33,072 nt of DNA from a virus: positions 1-33,072 of the IMG/VR virus record IMGVR_UViG_3300009545_000048; one strand, written 5' to 3'. The notes under the pieces were generated by a model. It saw only the letters and a list, made by a program, of their open reading frames with translations. It was not told where the DNA came from and made no database searches. Every line of letters starts with the position of its first letter. The first letter of the stretch is position 1. Shown here piece by piece: positions 21,780 through 28,933 of the stretch. The translations under genes and the position numbers were made by a program.

Positions 21780-22772
21780 ATGGCGGTACGGTTCATTCGA
21801 AAAGCGCTGACTGACGAAGCCATCATCCGTATTGCTGACAAGATGACTCCGAAAGTCCGTCGTGCGTTTCTGAATGCTATCAAAGCCGCGAAGGATACGG
21901 TCAACCTAGACGCGCTTGCAAAAGCGATCGAAGCACGTAATGCGAATCAGGTTCTTGCAATTCTCGGGCTTGACAAAGCGTTTGCGGGCGCGTTGAAAGG
22001 TGTCGGCATTGAGGTTGGAATCGCTAGCGTTCGTGACGCCTTACAACAAACCTTTCTTGCAGGCGCGAATACCGCAATTTCGGAACTCCCAAAGACGATA
22101 TCGACGCAGCTGTCTTTTAACCTGATGAACCCGAAAGCCGTTGACGCGATCGAGTCTTACACATTTGACTTGATTCGAGATTTGACGGTTGATGCAAAGC
22201 AGACAATCCAAGAAGTGTTGACGCGTGCCTTTCAAGAAGGTGGGCACCCGTACGAACAGGCGATTGAAATTCGTGATGCGATCGGATTAACTCGCATGCA
22301 GGAACGCGCGTTGTTGAACTACCGGAACGAACTTGAAACCGGAAAGTTTCGCGATGCTCTTGACCGCGCATTACGTGATGGACGCTATGATCGATCACTT
22401 CTTGCTTCCCTGAAAAACGGGAAAGGTTTATCACAGGACCGCATCGACGCGATGGTTGATCGGTACCGACAGAATTACTTGACACACCGCGCACAGACGA
22501 TCGCACGAACAGAAACAATCCGTGCGTCGAATTCCGGACAGCGGGAACTGTGGCGGCAAGCGCAAGAACAGGGATTGTTAGGTGTTGGGGTTCGTCGCAA
22601 GTGGGTCACGTCTGGTGATGATCGAACGTGTGATGAATGCGATGACCTCGACGGCAAGCTTGCAGGACTTGACGAAGAGTTTGAACCGGGAATAATGGAA
22701 CCGCCAGATCCGCACCCGTCGTGTCGGTGCTCGATCACGTTGTCGTTTCCGGGGAAGACTGCGGTTGCGTGA
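21780..22772 (+). CDS. MuF-type minor head protein (Phage_Mu_F/SPP1 gp7 family)
   Basis: Encodes 330 aa. The family's C-terminal domain is clear: HRAQTIARTETIRASNSGQR (about 236-255), KWVTSGDDRTCDECDDLDG (about 275-293) and PHPSCRCSITL (about 313-323), a probable metal-binding Cys/His set. The N-terminal part is helical. These proteins associate with the portal and are packaged in few copies, some being ejected with DNA. The position after the portal is canonical. A terminator follows. Confidence 0.88.
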   Translation: MAVRFIRKALTDEAIIRIADKMTPKVRRAFLNAIKAAKDTVNLDALAKAIEARNANQVLAILGLDKAFAGALKGVGIEVGIASVRDALQQTFLAGANTAISELPKTISTQLSFNLMNPKAVDAIESYTFDLIRDLTVDAKQTIQEVLTRAFQEGGHPYEQAIEIRDAIGLTRMQERALLNYRNELETGKFRDALDRALRDGRYDRSLLASLKNGKGLSQDRIDAMVDRYRQNYLTHRAQTIARTETIRASNSGQRELWRQAQEQGLLGVGVRRKWVTSGDDRTCDECDDLDGKLAGLDEEFEPGIMEPPDPHPSCRCSITLSFPGKTAVA

Positions 22773-22787
22773 TCAAGTTAAGTTTTG

Positions 22788-22823
22788 CCCGAATTTCGCG
22801 AAAGGAAATTGTCGGGATTTTTT
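22788..22823 (+). terminator. Rho-independent terminator
   Basis: CCCGAATTTC (22788-22797) pairs with GAAATT and CGGG (22805-22810 and 22813-22816) through a 2-nt bulge and a 7-nt loop, then ATTTTTT. It closes the portal-MuF unit; partial read-through to the downstream genes is likely since no clear promoter follows. Confidence 0.75.
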
Positions 22824-22883
22824 ATGGGCGGCAAAGCGATACGTAAACGGAATGTTGATGCACCGATTGCGGGGGATGACGAT

Positions 22884-23291
22884 ATGGCCGTAGACGTGGT
22901 GGCGTTGCTTAGCGGCGCGGGAATTTCGGGTGCGTTTGCACTGGCGGGCAATATGCTCGGTTGGTGGAAAAAGTCAGGCATCACGGAAGCCGAACTTGCG
23001 ACACGCATAGACGCACTAAAACTTGATCTCCAAACCGCTGCAAAAATCGCAGAAAAGGATGGCGGGTCTTTCAACCAAGCATTGAAAGACGCGATTATCG
23101 ACTTGCGAGGTGTCACCATGAACCTTGCACGAATGTCGAGTTCGCAAGAACAGATCAATCTGTTCACCTCGAAAACGGTCGAAGCAATTACACGAACCCA
23201 AGAAACGCATGCGCACATGTTGAACGAGTTGAAGACGTCGATATCCGTGTTGAAGGAAATTCTTGAACGCGAAGGGCGCGACGACAAATAG
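22884..23291 (+). CDS. N-anchored coiled-coil protein
   Basis: Encodes 135 aa from ATG 22884, which has GGGGGA 8 nt upstream; ATG 22824, directly at the terminator T-tract, is an alternative adding 20 residues. A hydrophobic segment (about 4-23; ALLSGAGISGAFALAGNMLG) precedes a long charged coil (about 30-130). The N-in or N-out tether plus coil resembles spanin- or holin-associated proteins, but no lysis gene is beside it. Function unknown. Confidence 0.5.
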   Translation: MAVDVVALLSGAGISGAFALAGNMLGWWKKSGITEAELATRIDALKLDLQTAAKIAEKDGGSFNQALKDAIIDLRGVTMNLARMSSSQEQINLFTSKTVEAITRTQETHAHMLNELKTSISVLKEILEREGRDDK

Positions 23292-23307
23292 AAAAAGGGG
23301 AAAGACG

Positions 23308-23466
23308 ATGCTTCTGTTAATTATCATCCTGGTGATTTTGTTCCTAGGTGGCGGATACTATGCAACGCCGCGATTCGGTCCGTACTATGGATTTGGGGGA
23401 CCACTTGCTTTAATCGTGGTAGTTTTGTTGATTCTGTATTTGCTCGGATATATTCCGCGAGGTTGA
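23308..23466 (+). CDS. DUF3309-like small membrane protein
   Basis: Encodes 52 aa with ATG 23308 and Shine-Dalgarno AAAAGGGG. Two hydrophobic segments (MLLLIIILVILFLGGG and GGPLALIVVVLLILYLLG) flank a Gly/Tyr/Pro-rich turn (YYATPRFGPYYGFG), the pattern of DUF3309. That family is best known as a bacterial chromosomal small membrane protein of unknown role, so its presence in a head operon is odd. Assigned from memory of the pattern. Confidence 0.65.
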   Translation: MLLLIIILVILFLGGGYYATPRFGPYYGFGGPLALIVVVLLILYLLGYIPRG

Positions 23467-23467
23467 C

Positions 23468-25051
23468 ATGGTTGAAATCCTGTACAAAACGGACGTCGGG
23501 TACGCGCAAGCTGCAATGATTGGATTCGAAAACGGTCTTGTTATGTCGTGCAACAAGTGCGTCGGCGCAGACTTCGGATCTTCATTCTTTCAGCAGCACG
23601 CTACCGTCGTTGTCAAGATCGGTCCTTATGACGTCGCCATAGATCGCGAACGGGAACCAAAGCTTTGGCTTGAAGCGTTGCCGATCGCATTGTGTGATGG
23701 TGACGTCATCGCGAAAGATGTTCTCACGACAACCGATGTCCACCAGGATTCACCAGTCGGTGTACTGCCGACAATCGACCCGTTTCGAAAACCAAAGAAA
23801 CCCGGCAAGAAGAAAACGTACGATCCGCCTGCAACGCTGGTATCAGCGGCAAAGCGTGCGCACGCAAATGGGTCAACGGATGTCGTGACCGAAACAATCG
23901 CAAAGGGCGAAAGTCTATCGCTTGACATCGTGTGTGCGATTGACGAAGCGATCACAAAGAATGAACAGCCGGATTCGTGGTCGTGGGCGGACACGTACGC
24001 AGGTGTTTGGACTGCAAAGATCCTGCGTAAGCTTGACAAGCATTTTGATGGTGACGTTACGGTCGCGAAAGCCGGAAACGGTGTCATGCTTGCGCTTTGG
24101 CCACCGCAAGCCATTCAAGAAGCGTTATCGGTCGAAGGTGGTGAAGCACCCGAAGACATCCACATCACGCTTGGATATTTCGGCAAGCTTGCGGACGTCC
24201 CGTTTGAAGACCTAAAGAAAATCGAGGACATTACCGCCGCATACTGTGCCAAGATCGCGCCGTTTGAAGTGGTGTTTGACGGATACGGGCGCTTTGACGC
24301 TACGGAGCACTCAGACGGGCTTGACGTCATTTATGCGGTAGTTCGGTCGGATGAACTGCTAGCGTTCCGTGACGGGCTTGTAAACGCGTTAGGACAGGCA
24401 GGAATTGCGCCAAAGAACAATTTCAACGGCTATACACCACACGCCACTATTACGTACGTTCCTGCGGGCACCGAAGAACCTGACGCTGACGACGGAACCG
24501 AAGACAATGAACTTCGATTCGGCGTCACTAGCGTAGGGCTTTCGGTTGGATCTGCCGTAAAGCAATACCGTCTTGAAGGCATCAATGATGCGTCGGATGC
24601 GTCCGGTCTTTACGAAATCGAAGGCGACATCATCAAAGTCGACGGCGAACAGCAAATCGCTTTTGGGTGGTTCTCGGTTGTGACCGTCGAGGGGCGCAGT
24701 GTTGTCGATACGCAAGGTGACATCATCGTTCCGGAAATGCTTGAAGCTTGTGCTTACAATTTCGTGCTTGACGCGCGCACTGGCGGTGAAATGCATGAAC
24801 AGACAGGTGACGGTGTGGTTCGCGGTATCGGGCGGCTTGTTGAATCGGTTGTGTTCACGGAAGAAAAGGTTCAAGCGATGGTTGCATCGTTGCGGAAGCA
24901 GGGGATTCTTGCGACGATCGATCTAAAATGCATTGCATGGTGGGGTGGCTTCAAGATTGACGACCCGGTTACATGGGCGGGCGTGAAGTCCGGACGTTTA
25001 AAAGCGTGGTCAATCGGCGGCAGTGGAAAGCGTGCGGCAATCGCAGCGTGA
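23468..25051 (+). CDS. 2H phosphoesterase domain fused to XkdF-like head protease domain
   Basis: Encodes 527 aa. Domains in order: an unknown N-terminal region (1-105); a linker; a helical block (122-190; ATLVSAAKRAHANGS) seen in phage head-protease-associated proteins; a 2H phosphoesterase domain (about 205-370) with both catalytic HxT motifs, IHITLGYFG (His232, Thr234) and TPHATITYV (His325, Thr327), 93 residues apart; and an XkdF-like domain (about 395-520; FGWFSVVTVEGRSVVDTQGD, then RGIGRLVESVVFTEEKV), the putative prohead serine-protease module. 2H enzymes cleave 2',3'- or 3',5'-cyclic phosphodiesters (LigT; the phage anti-CBASS enzyme Acb1 has this fold). The enzyme's substrate here is unknown. 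Confidence 0.8.
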   Translation: MVEILYKTDVGYAQAAMIGFENGLVMSCNKCVGADFGSSFFQQHATVVVKIGPYDVAIDREREPKLWLEALPIALCDGDVIAKDVLTTTDVHQDSPVGVLPTIDPFRKPKKPGKKKTYDPPATLVSAAKRAHANGSTDVVTETIAKGESLSLDIVCAIDEAITKNEQPDSWSWADTYAGVWTAKILRKLDKHFDGDVTVAKAGNGVMLALWPPQAIQEALSVEGGEAPEDIHITLGYFGKLADVPFEDLKKIEDITAAYCAKIAPFEVVFDGYGRFDATEHSDGLDVIYAVVRSDELLAFRDGLVNALGQAGIAPKNNFNGYTPHATITYVPAGTEEPDADDGTEDNELRFGVTSVGLSVGSAVKQYRLEGINDASDASGLYEIEGDIIKVDGEQQIAFGWFSVVTVEGRSVVDTQGDIIVPEMLEACAYNFVLDARTGGEMHEQTGDGVVRGIGRLVESVVFTEEKVQAMVASLRKQGILATIDLKCIAWWGGFKIDDPVTWAGVKSGRLKAWSIGGSGKRAAIAA

Positions 25052-25054
25052 GTT

Positions 25055-25411
25055 ATGGCGTGGGATTCAAAAGCATATTCACGGGAATATTGGGAAAAGA
25101 ATAAGCTTCGATTGCTCACGGAACGCAAGGCGAAACGCGAAGCAAACCTAGAAACCCATCGCGCAAGACAGGCACGATATCAACGGACGTATCGCAAGAA
25201 TAACCCGTATCGTTCAGTTGTTCCGTTACCGAAATATTGGGTACCTCGTGCCGTGCGTCGTGCAGGGGTGAACGCACCGTTTAAATCGAAGTACGGCATT
25301 TATGGCATGACTGAGAAGTCGTATCCGCCATCTTCATGGCAGGGATTTGAAAGTGAACTTCGTGTTTGGGGAATCGACATGCATACAGCTAGGCGTTATG
25401 CACAATCATAG
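25055..25411 (+). CDS. Basic protein, function unknown
   Basis: Encodes 118 aa, strongly basic and rich in Arg/Lys/Tyr (SREYWEKNKLRLLTERKAKR, then RARQARYQRTYRKNNPY). The Y-W-E-K-N-K-x-R-L-L-x-E-R pattern resembles basic helices found at the ends of HNH-associated or DNA-binding phage proteins. It may bind nucleic acid. It lies at the end of the plus-strand unit, convergent with a minus-strand gene. Confidence 0.5.
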   Translation: MAWDSKAYSREYWEKNKLRLLTERKAKREANLETHRARQARYQRTYRKNNPYRSVVPLPKYWVPRAVRRAGVNAPFKSKYGIYGMTEKSYPPSSWQGFESELRVWGIDMHTARRYAQS

Positions 25412-25454
25412 TCAATCCCCACGATTTGATGATCATTGGCCACAGGTGCAAAAG

Positions 25455-25892
25455 CTAGCAACCGTAATCTTCCGCCGACTTTGGCGACGAATTGCCCCAC
25501 TTGTTGATTCGTGTCACGGTGAACCCGTTCTTTGCGCACGTCTTGAAGAAACCCTTAATGCGGCGCGCGCCCGCTTCGTTTGCGTCGCCAACTCGCAAAC
25601 ACGGAACCATTCGAACGTCCATCGTGACATAGCCTTCAACCTTGCGAGTACCAGTTTCATACGACCAAATCGTTTTTGCTTTGATGTTCACGTACTTCGG
25701 GAACACGGCGGTGATCTGCTTTGCGGCTTCAAGATCTGCAACGGTCAACGTTACCGAAAACCATGATGGATCAGCAGCATCATAGATGATGCTTTGGCCT
25801 GTGCCGTCTTTGCGGGTATTGCGAATGACGGGTTCCGCCGCGTTTTCGTTCATGCACAGTGCAATGTCGTATTCAAAAGTTACGTTGCTCAT
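25455..25892 (-). CDS. Only minus-strand gene; function unknown
   Basis: Encodes 145 aa, mixed alpha/beta (TFEYDIALCMNENAAEP, SWFSVTLTVADLEAAKQITA, then a RGD-less C-terminus with GFFKTCAKNGFTVTRINKWG). No family is recognised. It is convergent with the preceding gene and divergent from the secreted-protein gene, with its own promoter twin to that at 12,727, so it is probably an autonomously expressed accessory gene. Confidence 0.65.
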   Translation of the reverse strand: MSNVTFEYDIALCMNENAAEPVIRNTRKDGTGQSIIYDAADPSWFSVTLTVADLEAAKQITAVFPKYVNIKAKTIWSYETGTRKVEGYVTMDVRMVPCLRVGDANEAGARRIKGFFKTCAKNGFTVTRINKWGNSSPKSAEDYGC

Positions 25893-25896
25893 AAAT

Positions 25897-25932
25897 CTAT
25901 AATATTATAAACATCCTCAGAAGTCCAACACT
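25897..25932 (-). promoter_or_regulatory. Strong promoter with 12-bp palindrome (twin copy B)
   Basis: On the minus strand: AGTGTTGGACTT (25932-25921; -35 TTGGAC at 25928-25923), an 18-bp spacer and TATTAT (25904-25899), then 6 nt and ATG 25892-25890, so the message would be leaderless. TATAATATTATA (25898-25909) is a perfect palindrome, identical to 12,751-12,762. Confidence 0.65.
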
Positions 25933-25943
25933 TTTTTCACGTG

Positions 25944-25949
25944 CTACGC
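25944..25949 (+). promoter_or_regulatory. Leaderless-type -10 box (TGCTACGCT, 6 nt, ATG)
   Basis: TACGCT with an upstream TG (extended -10, TGC) ends 6 nt before ATG 25957 (spacer TTTTTC); no Shine-Dalgarno is present. It is divergent from the minus-strand promoter in the same 64-bp gap. Confidence 0.45.
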
Positions 25950-25956
25950 TTTTTTC

Positions 25957-26241
25957 ATGAAAATACTTGCCACTTTGTTTTTCCTCGTGCTGTGTTTTTC
26001 TGTGGTTGCAAGTGCAGAGTGCCCGATGGGTTCCCATCGTGAAGACACGGGAACTATCATTTGCACGCAGAACCCGGACGGGACGTTTGATTGTTACGAT
26101 CAGGGGGAATGTGTGCCAAATCAGGGTTGCTACGATCCCACACCCGGATTGTGTGCACCTCCAATCTGGTTGCCGCAAGCGGTGGTTGACCGTGTTCGTT
26201 TGCCGAAATTCGGAATTCCTTCGCGAAAGCCAACAACCTAA
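25957..26241 (+). CDS. Secreted cysteine-rich protein
   Basis: Encodes 94 aa. The N-terminus is a classical Sec signal peptide (MKILATLFFLVLCFSVVASA, cleavage after ASA at 20); no lipobox. The mature part carries six cysteines (22, 36, 46, 52, 58, 66), enough for three disulfides, and ends in a basic tail. A small exported disulfide-rich protein in a phage head region is unusual; roles could include superinfection exclusion or envelope modification. No family is recognised. Confidence 0.65.
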   Translation: MKILATLFFLVLCFSVVASAECPMGSHREDTGTIICTQNPDGTFDCYDQGECVPNQGCYDPTPGLCAPPIWLPQAVVDRVRLPKFGIPSRKPTT

Positions 26242-26246
26242 AAACG

Positions 26247-26786
26247 ATGTCGCGATTCTTGACCGCTGAACAATACCGAAAGAAACACGGCGTTGCCGAC
26301 AAGCGCGGTCCGACCGGGCGGCGTGTCTGCGTATGCGGAACTGAAGTTCCGTCCGGTCGCATTTACTGGTGTTCAACGAAATGCGTTTTAATTTTCAAAG
26401 GCGAAAATGATTGGACATACATTCGGCGGCAAGTTGAAAAACGTGATCACGGGATTTGCGCAATTTGCAAAGTCGACACGTGCATGCAGTCTGCAAAGCA
26501 TTCGCACCTGTTGAGGAAAGACCGTGCCGCCGCGATCAAGTATTCAGAAAGTTTGCATGTTCCGAATCATCGTTCATGGGGTGACTGGTGGGATGCTGAT
26601 CACATCGTTCCTGTGGTGGAAGGCGGCAAGAACAGTATCGACAACTTGCGCACCCTGTGCATCGCTTGCCACCTGAACGAAACCGCGAAGCTTCGAAAAC
26701 GTCTTGCTAAACCGAAACGAATTTTTGTTTCGTCGCCATCGGGGGACCTCAAGATCTTGCGTCGTGTGATCCATCCTAGAATATAG
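26247..26786 (+). CDS. HNH endonuclease
   Basis: Encodes 179 aa. The HNH beta-beta-alpha-metal motif is clear: WDADHIVPVVEGG, then SIDNLRTLCIACHLNET (about 116-146), with the zinc-knuckle CAIC upstream (about 72-75) and CVCG, CSTKC near the N-terminus. HNH enzymes near terminase and head genes may serve packaging or be homing nucleases; its location in an insertion-like cassette, far from terL, favours a mobile origin. Confidence 0.85.
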   Translation: MSRFLTAEQYRKKHGVADKRGPTGRRVCVCGTEVPSGRIYWCSTKCVLIFKGENDWTYIRRQVEKRDHGICAICKVDTCMQSAKHSHLLRKDRAAAIKYSESLHVPNHRSWGDWWDADHIVPVVEGGKNSIDNLRTLCIACHLNETAKLRKRLAKPKRIFVSSPSGDLKILRRVIHPRI

Positions 26787-26793
26787 GGAATAA

Positions 26794-26895
26794 CGAATCG
26801 CAGAGTACGGTGTCCGTAGTTGGTCGACGCCGAATCAAATCGACGTAATGCTTTCTGGCGAAGCAGGCGGCGAAATCCTTAACCGGGGACGATGA
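26794..26895 (+). pseudogene. Open segment without a start, possible gene remnant
   Basis: The frame is open between TAA 26791-26793 and TGA 26893-26895 and reads like protein (RSWSTPNQIDVMLSGEAGGE), ending in an ATGA overlap with the next gene. It has no standard start except an internal ATG at 26848 (15 aa). The rest of the 105-bp gap shows a TAGAAT box at 26777-26782. Confidence 0.3.
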
Positions 26896-27257
26896 CCTCT
26901 TGGGCATACGGATCTAAAACAGGACAGCTTCTAAAAGACGGCGTCGTGTTCTCTACGGGGTATTCAGGCATCGATGCCGGATACAACAACCCTGATAAAG
27001 AATCTGTTCATGACGTCGGACCAATTCCACGCGGTGAGTTCAACATCGGGTCTTTCTTCAATGACCCGCGCTTTGGTCCCACAGTCGCGCATCTTTACCC
27101 GCGACCGGGTACAAACGTCTTCGGGCGTGACGGGTTCCTAATTCACGGCGACAGTTCTGCACACCCCGGAAAAGCAAGTCATGGTTGTATTATTTTGCCT
27201 TCGTTTGCGCGGGTAGCTATCCGCGATTCCAATATCAGGCGCATCACGGTTTTTTAA
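26892..27257 (+). CDS. L,D-transpeptidase-like protein (DUF2778/Tlde1-like)
   Basis: Encodes 121 aa, Shine-Dalgarno GGGGAC. Motifs GPIPRGEFNIG (43-53), FLIHGDSSAHPG (82-93) and ASHGCIIL (95-102) give the His85 / SHGC (Cys99) catalytic set of L,D-transpeptidase-like proteins, most like DUF2778, whose Tlde1 effectors attack peptidoglycan. No signal peptide. Possible roles are a cell-wall-degrading virion component or a lysis enzyme; the family also includes exchange of D-amino acids. It sits directly before the scaffold gene. Confidence 0.75.
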   Translation: MTSWAYGSKTGQLLKDGVVFSTGYSGIDAGYNNPDKESVHDVGPIPRGEFNIGSFFNDPRFGPTVAHLYPRPGTNVFGRDGFLIHGDSSAHPGKASHGCIILPSFARVAIRDSNIRRITVF

Positions 27258-27258
27258 A

Positions 27259-28869
27259 ATGGCGAATCAATTAACGGACTTGACCGTGCGGGAAGTCAGC
27301 CTAGTTGACCGTCCTGCGAATGCAGAGAAGGACCCGAAGACAGGCGCGCATGTGCCGCGTGCCACGATCGCGTTGTTCAAGCGTGATGGTGACATCGAAA
27401 AGTATTCGATGAATCAGGGACGCGACAAGGGCAAATACCGGGCGGGTGGTGGCGTCGGACCCGGTCAACACGCGGCAGAGCATGCCGACAATAAAGACGC
27501 GCATCTAGCAGCAGCGGCACACCACCTGCAAGCCGCGACGCAAGCAAACTCGACGGATGGATTATCCGCACACATCTTGGCAAGCAAGGCGCACGACAAT
27601 GCCGCATCGAATCCTTCACGGACTGCGTCGTTAACTGCGCGCAATTTAAGTCAAGCGGCTGGAAGATTCGGCATTATCACGAAGGAAGACGCCGAAATCG
27701 ACGAAGTAACAAAAGCCATCGAAGGCAAAACGGTCGACGGGAAAATCTTTCCGAAGTCCGATTTCGCGTACACTCCGAGCGACAACGTTTCGGAATGGAA
27801 GCTTCGTTTGACAAGTACACCGGGCGGTGATCCCGATCCGCGTATTGTCGGCGCAGCAGTCGCGGCACTCGGTCCCGGTGGATATCGTGGCCAAACGGTG
27901 GAGATACCGGATGCGGCACGCGCCGCAGTGAAAGCTAAAGTGCGTTCTGCATGGAAGAAAGCAAATCCCGATAAGGGCAGTGATGACTTGCCCGAAATTC
28001 TAAAAAGTGAGGAAACAGAAATGCCCGCAGATCAAATGACTATCGATGACATCGTCAAAAAGCAAACGGCGCAAGACGCAGAGATCGCAAAAGCGAATGC
28101 GGAAATCGCCAAACAAGCCGCATCTATCACGGCGTTGACCGAGGAAAACCAGTTCTTCAAGTCGCGTGCGGAAGTCGCAAAGAAGATGTCGGCAAAAGAA
28201 AAGTCCTTCTTCGATGAAATGTCCGACGACGATCAAAAGAAGTACATGGCGGCGGACGATGCAGGCAAGAAAGAGATGATGGACGCCTGCGACAAGAAAG
28301 CGAAGGCGAAGGCCGCGAAAGCGAACAAGAACGACGACGGCGAGGATGGTAGCGACGTGAACAAAGGTGACGCGGTCAACATCACGAAGGCCGAATACGA
28401 ATCGCTGGTTTTGAAGGTCAACACGGTCGTCAGCGAGAACGCGACGCTGAAAACAGCGTTGACGAAGTCACAGACCGACCTTGCCGACATCCACAAGCGC
28501 GAACGCCTGTTACACTTCACATCGATCGCGAAGTCCCATATCGACAAGTTGAGCGGCACGGACGTCGAGAAGGGCGCGACCTTGCAAGCGATGGCGGATG
28601 CGTGCGGCGGCGAAGACACGCCGTTGTTTAAGCAGTACCTTGAAACGCAGAAAACCGCCAACAAGCTGATGAAGTCGAACTTGCGTCCGATCGGCAAGGA
28701 CGGCGGCGGCACGGGTGGCGGCGAAGGCGTCGGCGTTATGGGGCAACTGGAAGCGAAGGCGGGCGAAATCGCGAAGCGCGACGGCGTCGGCAAAGAAATC
28801 GCGTTCGCGAAGGCTTTGAAGGAAAACCCGGATCTGTACGAAGAGTACGAAGCCGGAATGAAGGACTAA
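27259..28869 (+). CDS. Scaffold/head assembly protein with LVDRPAN N-terminal motif
   Basis: Encodes 536 aa. The N-terminus (LTDLTVREVSLVDRPANAEK, then ATIALFKRDG) is the opening block of many phage head-protease or scaffold fusions. Residues 157-255 carry FPKSDFAYTP, EWKLRLTSTPGGDPDPRIVG and AVKAKVRSAWKKANPDKG, a conserved block of this group. The C-terminal half is a lysine/alanine/aspartate-rich coiled coil typical of scaffolds. A strong internal ribosome-binding site and ATG at 28021 suggest a nested product. It lies next to the decoration and capsid genes. Confidence 0.75.
   Translation: MANQLTDLTVREVSLVDRPANAEKDPKTGAHVPRATIALFKRDGDIEKYSMNQGRDKGKYRAGGGVGPGQHAAEHADNKDAHLAAAAHHLQAATQANSTDGLSAHILASKAHDNAASNPSRTASLTARNLSQAAGRFGIITKEDAEIDEVTKAIEGKTVDGKIFPKSDFAYTPSDNVSEWKLRLTSTPGGDPDPRIVGAAVAALGPGGYRGQTVEIPDAARAAVKAKVRSAWKKANPDKGSDDLPEILKSEETEMPADQMTIDDIVKKQTAQDAEIAKANAEIAKQAASITALTEENQFFKSRAEVAKKMSAKEKSFFDEMSDDDQKKYMAADDAGKKEMMDACDKKAKAKAAKANKNDDGEDGSDVNKGDAVNITKAEYESLVLKVNTVVSENATLKTALTKSQTDLADIHKRERLLHFTSIAKSHIDKLSGTDVEKGATLQAMADACGGEDTPLFKQYLETQKTANKLMKSNLRPIGKDGGGTGGGEGVGVMGQLEAKAGEIAKRDGVGKEIAFAKALKENPDLYEEYEAGMKD
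28021..28869 (+). CDS. Nested scaffold product from internal start (inferred)
   Basis: ATG 28021 is in frame with the long gene at residue 255 and is preceded by GTGAGGAAACAGAA, an SD-like GAGGAAA with good spacing. It would give a 282-aa protein made only of the scaffold-like coil (ALTEENQFFK, then ASITALTEENQ region). This copies the lambda C/Nu3 arrangement, where a nested scaffold is translated from the protease gene. No independent evidence. Confidence 0.5.
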   Translation: MPADQMTIDDIVKKQTAQDAEIAKANAEIAKQAASITALTEENQFFKSRAEVAKKMSAKEKSFFDEMSDDDQKKYMAADDAGKKEMMDACDKKAKAKAAKANKNDDGEDGSDVNKGDAVNITKAEYESLVLKVNTVVSENATLKTALTKSQTDLADIHKRERLLHFTSIAKSHIDKLSGTDVEKGATLQAMADACGGEDTPLFKQYLETQKTANKLMKSNLRPIGKDGGGTGGGEGVGVMGQLEAKAGEIAKRDGVGKEIAFAKALKENPDLYEEYEAGMKD

Positions 28870-28885
28870 CGCAGTAAAGCGGAAC

Positions 28886-28907
28886 GGGGCATCGTACGCG
28901 GTGCCCT
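28886..28907 (+). terminator. Weak hairpin between scaffold and decoration genes
   Basis: GGGGCA (28886-28891) pairs with TGCCCT (28902-28907), one G-U, across a 10-nt loop; only short T run follows (TTCATCT). It could be an attenuator or an mRNA-stabilising stem that sets expression ratio. Confidence 0.4.
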
Positions 28908-28933
28908 TCATCTAACGAATAGGAGAAAACAGA

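Noticed and set aside
25347-25766. 139-aa plus-strand frame
   Set aside because: Shadow of the minus-strand gene, which has its own promoter and a better protein pattern.
28233-28793. 186-aa minus-strand open frame
   Set aside because: Antisense to the lysine-rich scaffold coil, which yields long antisense frames by composition.
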